From positions 1-47,654 of the forward strand of contig JAQGOE010000027.1 of NCBI GenBank assembly GCA_028293725.1: a stretch of DNA of 47,654 nucleotides, given 5' to 3'. This document shows positions 41,703 through 47,654 of this stretch, piece after piece. The first letter of the stretch is position 1, and the number at the start of each line of letters is the position of its first letter. The notes beneath the pieces are model-generated. The model made no database searches and was not told the DNA's origin. It worked only from the letters and a program-made list of their open reading frames with translations. This DNA comes from Gammaproteobacteria bacterium. GTDB taxonomy: Bacteria > Pseudomonadota > Gammaproteobacteria > Steroidobacterales > Steroidobacteraceae. The position numbers and the translations under genes were made by a program.

Positions 41703-42756
41703 GACCGGACGTCGCTGACGAGGCATTGCTGCTTTCTTCGCGGACCCGCTTCGCAATCAATTGATTGAAAAGTGTGATGGCGCGGTCCGCGCCCGTGGGC
41801 ATGATACGCGGCTCCGGAGTCATGTCGACGACGCGCTGTTGTGCCTCGATCATCGTGCGATCTTCAGCGAACGCTTGGTGTGCGATTCCCATCAGGGTGT
41901 CACGCAACGCCGCATCGCCGTGCTTTCGATGGGGCCCCCAGGAGAAGAAGTAGCGCGAAGTCTTCGCGGTCAAGGGAGTGACCGCCTGGCTGGTGAAGGT
42001 TACGGCGCCTTCCGCGAGATCCAGATCAGGCGCTTCACCGTTCAGGCGTTCGGAGGTGCCTATGGGGAAGACGCCTCCTGTCATTAATAGAATTCCGGGC
42101 AACAGGAACTCGTAGCGCGAGTAGCGCTCGCCGGGTTTGGTGAAGCTGACTCTGGAGGTGCCGGCGGTGTCCATGAGCCAGCGCTCGACACGCACTCCGT
42201 TTGATAGCGGAGTGATCTTAGGGCGCTGGCGCGCCCATTCCTCGTTGGCACCGAAGCTGTTGATATGAACATAGCTGAGGTGGCTGAAGTCGAGGAGGTT
42301 GTCGTTGATCAACCGAGCTTCGGCGGCGTAGTCCATCTGGCCGTGCCCGAGGATGTAGTTGGGATCGTCGTAGCCGACGGCTGCCGGAATCAGTGACTCG
42401 TCGCAGGCGGTGGCGTCTCCCATCCACACCCAGACCCAGCTGTGCTTCTCGCGGACCGGATAGGCGCGGACCTTGGCGTTAGGGGGAACGAGGTCCTGAC
42501 CCGGTATCTCGGTGACGATGCCCGTTCGGTCGTAGAGCAGGCCGTGGTACATGCAGCGGAGCTTCTGTCCCTCGCAACGGCCAAGTGAAAGGGGCGCAAG
42601 GCGGTGGACACAGCGGTCCGCGAGCGCAGTGAGGGCGTTTTCAGAGTTTCGCCAGATGACGACCGATTCGCCGAGGATCGTGATGCTTGTGGGCTTATTG
42701 AGCTCGAAATCTTGCGCCCATCCCGCCACGTACCAGGTGTTTCTGACGTAGTTCAT
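41683..42756 (-). CDS. Rieske oxygenase, vanillate O-demethylase (VanA) type
   Basis: 357 residues from the ATG at 42756 (GAAGGGGG upstream). Rieske ligands are Cys49-x-His51 and Cys68-x2-His71; the iron site is Asp156, His159 and His164 in LLDFSHLSYVH. The opening NTWYVAGWAQDF is typical of VanA and DdmC-like demethylases, so O- or N-demethylation of an aromatic compound is likely. No VanB reductase is adjacent. It is divergent from a TetR gene with two operators between them. Confidence 0.9.
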   Translation of the reverse strand: MNYVRNTWYVAGWAQDFELNKPTSITILGESVVIWRNSENALTALADRCVHRLAPLSLGRCEGQKLRCMYHGLLYDRTGIVTEIPGQDLVPPNAKVRAYPVREKHSWVWVWMGDATACDESLIPAAVGYDDPNYILGHGQMDYAAEARLINDNLLDFSHLSYVHINSFGANEEWARQRPKITPLSNGVRVERWLMDTAGTSRVSFTKPGERYSRYEFLLPGILLMTGGVFPIGTSERLNGEAPDLDLAEGAVTFTSQAVTPLTAKTSRYFFSWGPHRKHGDAALRDTLMGIAHQAFAEDRTMIEAQQRVVDMTPEPRIMPTGADRAITLFNQLIAKRVREESSNASSATSGLTAAVG

Positions 42757-42788
42757 CGCGCCCCCTTCGCCACCGATTGCCGATCTCA

Positions 42789-42831
42789 ATTTAATGCCGT
42801 TAAATAGCAGAGTGATTTAATGTCGTTAAAT
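42789..42831. promoter_or_regulatory. Pair of 17-bp TetR-type operators
   Basis: ATTTAATGCCGTTAAAT (42789-42805) and ATTTAATGTCGTTAAAT (42815-42831) differ in one base and lie 26 bp apart start to start. Each is a palindrome with ATTTAA/TTAAAT arms. They fill the spacer between the VanA-type oxygenase (start 42756) and the TetR gene (start 42852), so the TetR protein very likely represses both genes by binding here. Confidence 0.8.
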
Positions 42832-42851
42832 TGTCAAGCGATGGGGCGGGG

Positions 42852-43415
42852 ATGGGCGCGAGTGCCAAATTAGACCAGGGGGCGATCGTGAGCGCGGCCT
42901 TTGAGGTGCTCAACAGTACGGGACTGGATGGCCTGAGTCTGCGGTTGGTCGCCGACCGGTTGGGCGTGCAGGCGCCCGCCCTGTACTGGCATGTGCACAA
43001 CAAAGCGGAGCTCATGAGTTTGATGGCGGCCACCTTCGCCGAAGCGGCTAGCCGGGGTAACGCCGCGGGGAAGACTTGGAGGGAGAAGCTCGTGCTCGCC
43101 GGCCGCGCGCGGCGCGAAGCCATGCTCAAGCAGCGAGACTCGGCTCGGGTTTGTGTTATCGCGCAGCCGACGCGGAGTCCGGCGGATGCAGCGCCCCAAC
43201 TCACAGCTCCCCTGGTCGCGGTGGGTTTGAGCGCACGGCAGGCGTTGTCTTACCAGGCGGCGGTGATCGCCTATACGGTGGGCTGGGTGGCTTACGAGCA
43301 GAGTCAGGCGATGCACGACTATCTGACTCAGCTCATCGACTTTGATGAGAGCTTCGAGGGGGGGCTGCAGGCGATGGTGCGAGGGTTTCCCGAGGCTGGG
43401 AGCCTAACTGAGTGA
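42852..43415 (+). CDS. TetR-family transcriptional regulator
   Basis: 187 residues from the ATG at 42852; a TTG at 42831 lies in the operator and is not used. The helix-turn-helix is at residues ~25-55 (LSLRLVADRLGVQAPALYWH), followed by a C-terminal domain of the tetracycline-repressor type (LSYQAAVIAYTVGWVAYEQ). It is divergent from the VanA-type oxygenase and probably represses it until an aromatic substrate binds. Confidence 0.9.
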   Translation: MGASAKLDQGAIVSAAFEVLNSTGLDGLSLRLVADRLGVQAPALYWHVHNKAELMSLMAATFAEAASRGNAAGKTWREKLVLAGRARREAMLKQRDSARVCVIAQPTRSPADAAPQLTAPLVAVGLSARQALSYQAAVIAYTVGWVAYEQSQAMHDYLTQLIDFDESFEGGLQAMVRGFPEAGSLTE

Positions 43416-43467
43416 GATCGCCGTAGCTGGCGCGGCTGCAGTAGACGAGCGTTGCTCAGTCAGGGTC

Positions 43468-45309
43468 CTAGAATGCGTAGGCGGCCTGTACCCAGACTCG
43501 CGGTTTGCGGTCCTTGTCCGAGGTGGGCGCTTCACTCCCACAACGCCAGGCCAGGGTGGCCTTTAGGCTGAAAGGGCCGTAGACGCCGTTGGCTCCGAGA
43601 CCGGGTCCGGAGAGGTGGCGGTCGTTGGGTTGCTCGAGATAGGGGTGATGGTTGGTCTGGATCTGGCCCGAGTCATAGAAGGCGAACGCTTGCAGCGGCC
43701 TCATGAGGTGGTAACGCAGTTCCACAGTCGCCAACCAACCGCCATCACCGGGCGCTTCGCCTTGTGGATAGGCGCGGATGCCGTAGGGGCCGCCCAGGAA
43801 GAACTGCTCCGAGGTGTCGAGATTTTTGCTGCTTTCCTGGCCGGTGGCCGCGACGTAGAGGCTCAATTTATCGAGCAGTGTCTGCTCGCGGGTGAGGCCG
43901 ACGAGGACTTTGTCGTATGAGCCTGCGGTTTGCGCGCTCGCGGCATCGAGGGCAGCGACTTCGGGCGTGTGCAAACTCAAATTACCGTAGGTGTTGGATA
44001 CGCGCCAGGCTGTGATGGCACGAGTGCCCAGCCCGGAGTCGGTGAAATCGCCGCTTAGTGTGAATACCGCAGCATCGGCTGACTTGTGACTATTCAGATC
44101 GACGGCGCCGGCATCGTCGGTAAACGTTCGATGCTCGATCGAGAGATAGAGGTTGACGTGACTCGTGGGCGCGAGCCACAGCGGATAGCTGCCATAGAGG
44201 GCGGCTGTCTGGGCGTTGCCGTGGGCATCGAGATCTTTGAAGCTGCCACCCAGGGAGTAGTCGACATTGCCTGCGGCCACACCCAGGCGTAGGCCGTCGT
44301 GGCTGACCGGTGCGTCCCAGGAAACGTGGGCGTAGTTGAGCGAATTGTGCTCGCTGACCGTACCCTGAATGTCGAGTTGGTCACCGTGTCCGGTCAGGTT
44401 GGCGAGGTTGAATGCCGCGGTCAGGCGATCCTGGCCGGTGTAGCTGTTGCCGTTGTCGTCTATGGCCACACTGCCGCTGATTAGGGGGGCACGAGTTACA
44501 TCGACTTCCAGCGCGGTGGTGCCGACGGAGGTCCCGGGGCTCAGGGTACCCTGCACGCCGCCGACGCCGGGCGTGTTTTGCAGGAGAATCAGGGCGCGAT
44601 TTGCCGGGGTCGAATTCAAGGGCTCATCGGCTTGGATCTGGTCGGCAAGGATGGACTTGATCTGTCGCGTCGACACGCCGCTGGTGTTGTTTATGGTGGT
44701 GCTACCGAGTTTGCCTTCCAGGATGGCCAGCGTTACGACACCGCCGGTGACGTCCTGGGCGGGAAGGTAGGCGCGGGCAAGCACGTAGCCGTGGCCGCGA
44801 TAGTACTGGCTTACTCGGCGAGCTGCCGCGCGAAGGTCTGCCAGGGTTACCTCGGCGTTGCTTAGTTTGGCTACCCGGGTGAGGGTGCCGCTGTCGAATA
44901 TCGTGTTGCCGCTGAAGACCAGGCGGGACAGGTGAACGCGCGTTGTCTGGTCGCCGCCTAGGACGTCGGGGTGCTCGGCCTGGTTGTTGAGCGTTGGGGC
45001 GGGCGTGTTGGGTGCGGTTGGCGGGGGAGGTGCCTGAAGCTGTTGTAACGTCTGGCCGGCGTCGGGGGGTGGCGGCGGCGGGGCGGCCCACGTGCTCGGG
45101 GATGAGGTGGCTGCCAGGAGGGCGGCGCACGTGGCCCATGCGGCGCGTCGAGCTGCGGCGGCCTGCGTGCGGTGCGTTGGGTCGGCCGAGACGACCTGTG
45201 CGGCCGGCGTGAGGCGTGTTGGGCTGGCTGGAACGGCCTGTTCGGCTGGCGTGCAGCGTGTTGGGCCGGCGCGGTCCGAGCCGGGTTGCGAAGGCGGAAT
45301 GTGGTCCAT
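43468..45309 (-). CDS. Two-partner secretion outer-membrane transporter (TpsB, ShlB/FhaC type)
   Basis: 613 residues from the ATG at 45309, which shares a base with the adhesin stop (TGATG). A long N-terminal extension holds three 14-residue repeats, then a hydrophobic signal-like stretch (AAWATCAALLAATSS) and a Pro-rich linker. POTRA-type domains follow (LVFSGNTIFDSGTL; YYRGHGYVLARAYLPAQDV), then a 16-strand beta-barrel with the conserved FFLGGPYGIRAYPQGE and a C-terminal Phe. It exports the TpsA adhesin encoded directly upstream. Confidence 0.9.
   Translation of the reverse strand: MDHIPPSQPGSDRAGPTRCTPAEQAVPASPTRLTPAAQVVSADPTHRTQAAAARRAAWATCAALLAATSSPSTWAAPPPPPPDAGQTLQQLQAPPPPTAPNTPAPTLNNQAEHPDVLGGDQTTRVHLSRLVFSGNTIFDSGTLTRVAKLSNAEVTLADLRAAARRVSQYYRGHGYVLARAYLPAQDVTGGVVTLAILEGKLGSTTINNTSGVSTRQIKSILADQIQADEPLNSTPANRALILLQNTPGVGGVQGTLSPGTSVGTTALEVDVTRAPLISGSVAIDDNGNSYTGQDRLTAAFNLANLTGHGDQLDIQGTVSEHNSLNYAHVSWDAPVSHDGLRLGVAAGNVDYSLGGSFKDLDAHGNAQTAALYGSYPLWLAPTSHVNLYLSIEHRTFTDDAGAVDLNSHKSADAAVFTLSGDFTDSGLGTRAITAWRVSNTYGNLSLHTPEVAALDAASAQTAGSYDKVLVGLTREQTLLDKLSLYVAATGQESSKNLDTSEQFFLGGPYGIRAYPQGEAPGDGGWLATVELRYHLMRPLQAFAFYDSGQIQTNHHPYLEQPNDRHLSGPGLGANGVYGPFSLKATLAWRCGSEAPTSDKDRKPRVWVQAAYAF
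45142..45267 (-). repeat. Three 42-bp repeats in the TpsB N-terminus
   Basis: The encoded 14-residue units run GPTRCTPAEQAVPA, SPTRLTPAAQVVSA and a degenerate DPTHRTQAA. They precede the signal-like hydrophobic stretch. They are unlike usual TpsB N-termini, so either the mature start is further in or the extension is a peculiar long leader. Confidence 0.6.
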
Positions 45310-47654
45310 CACTCGGCCTCGCTCAGTCCGGGCGGGAGCGCGATGCCGGCGCCCCGGATGGTGAGCCAAGGCCCCGCGGGCTGCCCCAGGGGAGGCGTGC
45401 TGCCGTTGAGAAGGCTGTCGACTGTCGCTAGGGTGGCGTCATACGGGCCGCCGGGCGAGGTGGCGAGCGTCGCACGGCTTTGCGCGATCGTCAGGACGCC
45501 GTCGACGAAGTCGATGATGTAGTTGCTCGAGGCCAGGCCCGAAGGGACGATCGGGTAGAGACCCAGCGGCGAGAGGGTGTTCGCGGTGGTGTTGAATTGC
45601 AGCGTGCCGTTCAGGCTGGATGGCGTATCACCGGTGCCCAGTCCGGTGTAGGTGGCGCTAAACGAGGGATTCAGGCTGCCGTAGGGCTTGGTTACGTCAA
45701 TGGCGGTGACGGCCAATACGGCCGGGTTGATCGTTCCGGCCGCGGTGTCTGCGGTGACTGCGTAATTGTTGCCGCTGTTGCCGTCGTCTATCACGTACCC
45801 ACTGTCTACGGCCAATGTGCTGTTGTTGGTCCCAAGAGCGTTCTTGGAGGTGAAGCTCTCCGTGAGGCTGGTGACGGTATCGCTGCCTTTTAGGCCTGTG
45901 ACAGTGACTGGAGTGCCCCCTGCGGATGTCGTGCCGTCGTAGGTCTTGCTGTCAGTGACTGCGCCGAGAGCGAGGGCCGCTGGATTGATGGTGCCGGCTG
46001 CGGTGTTGGCGACTACTGTGTAGTTGTTGCCGCTATTGCCGTCATTGACCGCGTAGCCGCTGTTTACGCTGAGCGTGCTGCCGTTTGCGCCTAATACGTT
46101 CTTTGAGTTAAAGCTTTCACTGGCGCCAGTGACGGTGTCTGTTCCCTGGAGGCCAGTCACACCGACAGTAGTGCCCGTGGCGGTAGTCGTGGCGTCGTAC
46201 GTCTTCGTGTCGGTAACGGCGCTCAAGGTTAACGTCGCGGGGTTTATCGTGCCCGTCGCGGTATTGACGATGAGCGTGTAGTTGTTACCGGCGTTGCCGT
46301 CGTTCACGACGTAGCCGCTGTTTACGCTGAGTGTGCTGCCGTTGGCTCCCAACACATTCTTGGAGCCGAAACTTTCGGTCAGGCCGGTGACGGCATCGCC
46401 GGTTTTCAGGCCGATGACGTTTACCGTAACGCCGGGGGCGTTGGTCGTGGCGTCGTAGGTCTTGGTGTCCGTGACAGCGTCTAGGGTCAACGCCGCCGGG
46501 GTAATGGTGCCGGGGCTGGTGTTGCTGGCGACCGTATAGTTGTGGCCGCTATTGCCGTCATTTAACACGTAGCCGGTGGCTACGCTCAGCGTACTGCCGT
46601 TCGTACCGGCCACGTTCTTCGAATTGAAGCTCTCGGCGAGGTTGGTGATGGTGTCCGAGCCCAGGAGGCCGCTCACGCCGACAGCGGCGCCGGGCGCCGC
46701 GGTGGCGCCGTCGTAGGTCTTGGTATCGGTGACGGTGCTTAATGTCAACGGAGCTGGGGTGATCGTGCCGCTTCCGTTGTGGGTAACGACGGTGTAGTTG
46801 TGACCGCTATTGCCATCGTTCACCACGTACCCGCTGTTCACCACGAGGGCGCTGCCATTCGCTCCCAACACGTTCTTTGAAGCGAAACTCTCGGAGGTGC
46901 CGGTGACTGTGTCGGATCCCTTGAGGCCGCCTACGCCGACTACCGTGCCCGCAGCCGTCGTGGTGGCGTCGTACACCTTAGTGTCGGTCGCCGCGGTCAG
47001 GTTCAGCGTCGCTGGGTTGATGGTGCCGGTCGCTGTATTGAGCGTAACCGAATAGTTGTTGCCGCCGTTGCCATCGTTCACCGTGTAGCCGCCATTCACG
47101 CTCAGAGTGCTGCCATTGGTTCCGAGTACGTTGGCCGAATTGAAGCTCTCGCCTGCGGTGGTGAATGTGTCGCCGGTTTTCAGGCCACCGACGATGACCG
47201 AGATGCCGGTGGCACTGGTCGTGGCATCGTAGGTCTTGGTGTCGGTGCGCGCGGTCAACGTGAGCGGCGCCTGGGTGATGGTCCCGATGTTCGCGTTTGC
47301 GGTGTTGCTACTCAGTTGGTAGCCGTAGACGGTTACGGTTGCGCCGGCGTTGCTGGCGCTGGCCACCGCGAGGCCATTCGCGGTTACCAATTCGTTCGAT
47401 CCAACATTGCGAGTGCCGTAGGTCGCGGACGTGTCCGAAATCGTGACAGTGTCTCCGTTCAATGCGCCGGTGACGTCGAAATTATTTGCGGCGAGGGTGG
47501 CGGTAGTTGTCCCGTCGTAGACTTTGGAAACGGTGTTGGCCAAGCTGACGCTGAGCACCGGCGCAAGCGTGTAGAGAAAAGCGTTGTTGACGGTGTTCAG
47601 CGGCGTCGTGGGGTAGGGGGCGTTGTATTGCTGGAAGTCTTCGATCAGTCCGCC
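45309..47654 (-). CDS. TpsA-type filamentous adhesin/hemagglutinin, C-terminal part (5' partial)
   Basis: The frame is open to the right edge of the window, so the N-terminal secretion (TPS) domain lies outside; at least 781 codons are present. In order from the edge: a YDG-type domain (SKVYDGTTTATL), six 86-residue repeats each starting near DTKTYD, an MBG-like domain (AIDVTKPYGSLNPSFSATYTG), and a Pro-rich tail ending LPPGLSEAE. Such Ser/Thr/Asn/Gly-rich proteins form beta-helices or fibres on the cell surface and mediate adhesion. The stop overlaps the TpsB start, so the two are one operon. Confidence 0.88.
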   Translation of the reverse strand, partial: GGLIEDFQQYNAPYPTTPLNTVNNAFLYTLAPVLSVSLANTVSKVYDGTTTATLAANNFDVTGALNGDTVTISDTSATYGTRNVGSNELVTANGLAVASASNAGATVTVYGYQLSSNTANANIGTITQAPLTLTARTDTKTYDATTSATGISVIVGGLKTGDTFTTAGESFNSANVLGTNGSTLSVNGGYTVNDGNGGNNYSVTLNTATGTINPATLNLTAATDTKVYDATTTAAGTVVGVGGLKGSDTVTGTSESFASKNVLGANGSALVVNSGYVVNDGNSGHNYTVVTHNGSGTITPAPLTLSTVTDTKTYDGATAAPGAAVGVSGLLGSDTITNLAESFNSKNVAGTNGSTLSVATGYVLNDGNSGHNYTVASNTSPGTITPAALTLDAVTDTKTYDATTNAPGVTVNVIGLKTGDAVTGLTESFGSKNVLGANGSTLSVNSGYVVNDGNAGNNYTLIVNTATGTINPATLTLSAVTDTKTYDATTTATGTTVGVTGLQGTDTVTGASESFNSKNVLGANGSTLSVNSGYAVNDGNSGNNYTVVANTAAGTINPAALALGAVTDSKTYDGTTSAGGTPVTVTGLKGSDTVTSLTESFTSKNALGTNNSTLAVDSGYVIDDGNSGNNYAVTADTAAGTINPAVLAVTAIDVTKPYGSLNPSFSATYTGLGTGDTPSSLNGTLQFNTTANTLSPLGLYPIVPSGLASSNYIIDFVDGVLTIAQSRATLATSPGGPYDATLATVDSLLNGSTPPLGQPAGPWLTIRGAGIALPPGLSEAE
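45720..47267 (-). repeat. Six tandem 258-bp (86-residue) adhesin repeats
   Basis: The D of the DTK/DSK motif recurs at exactly 86-residue intervals six times, with no insertion or deletion. Each unit has the pattern TDTKTYDATT, GLKGSDTV, ESFNSKNVLGANGSTLSV and GYVVNDGNSGNNYTV. Units have diverged in sequence but not in length, pointing to a structural constraint (one domain per unit). Confidence 0.9.

Noticed and set aside
45720..47267. CRISPR or satellite array
   Set aside because: The 258-bp units are coding, in one frame, and diverged; there is no short repeat/spacer structure.

Overview
The window is high-GC DNA from a Gram-negative bacterium, almost certainly a Pseudomonadota. It encodes an outer-membrane two-partner-secretion pair, Sec and Tat signal peptides, Rieske oxygenases and many LysR/TetR regulators. 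The class cannot be fixed from sequence alone; a gammaproteobacterium is my guess. I see no tRNA, rRNA, CRISPR array, insertion sequence, phage gene or replication origin. Genes are tightly packed with many 4-bp ATGA/GTGA overlaps, and no gene-free gap exceeds about 225 bp. The common theme is catabolism of N-methylated and quaternary-ammonium (betaine-like) compounds.

Region 1 (1-9663). A BetI/TetR-type repressor fused to a catalytically dead copy of a Rieske oxygenase faces, tail to tail, a Rieske oxygenase of the quaternary-ammonium type. Divergent from that oxygenase is a five-gene operon: class-III aminotransferase, two tandem PYROXD2/CrtI-like FAD oxidoreductases, a GcvT-type folate-dependent protein and a PotA-type ABC ATPase. 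The substrate is unknown; oxidative demethylation of an N-methylated amine is my inference. A small palindrome and two direct repeats lie in the shared promoter region.

Region 2 (9732-15081). A membrane-anchored double-DTG aspartyl-protease-like protein, a NarL-type two-component system, an EthD-domain protein, a general-stress protein behind an ECF-type promoter, and an exported amidohydrolase.

Region 3 (15270-24186). One operon that fits the complete five-step bacterial ergothioneine degradation route: ergothionase (a HAL-fold lyase without the MIO tripeptide), thiourocanate hydratase, thiohydantoin desulfurase (DUF917), hydantoinase and N-carbamoyl-glutamate hydrolase, plus an MHS-type transporter and a secreted lipocalin-like protein. 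The expected products are trimethylamine, sulfide, CO2, ammonia and glutamate. The ergothionase carries an apparent signal peptide.

Region 4 (24259-38060). A leftward operon (iron alcohol dehydrogenase, PuuC-like aldehyde dehydrogenase, enolase-superfamily protein) diverges from a rightward operon: LysR regulator, oligopeptide-type ABC importer, dimethylglycine/sarcosine dehydrogenase with GcvT domain, and a betaine-homocysteine methyltransferase-like protein.

Region 5 (38141-47654). A ribosome hibernation factor, a small stress-type membrane protein, a beta-hydroxyacid dehydrogenase with a 54-residue in-frame insertion, an aldo/keto reductase, a PEBP-like protein, and a VanA-type Rieske oxygenase divergent from its TetR regulator with two near-identical 17-bp operators. 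It ends with a TpsB transporter and the C-terminal part of its TpsA partner, built from six exact 86-residue repeats.
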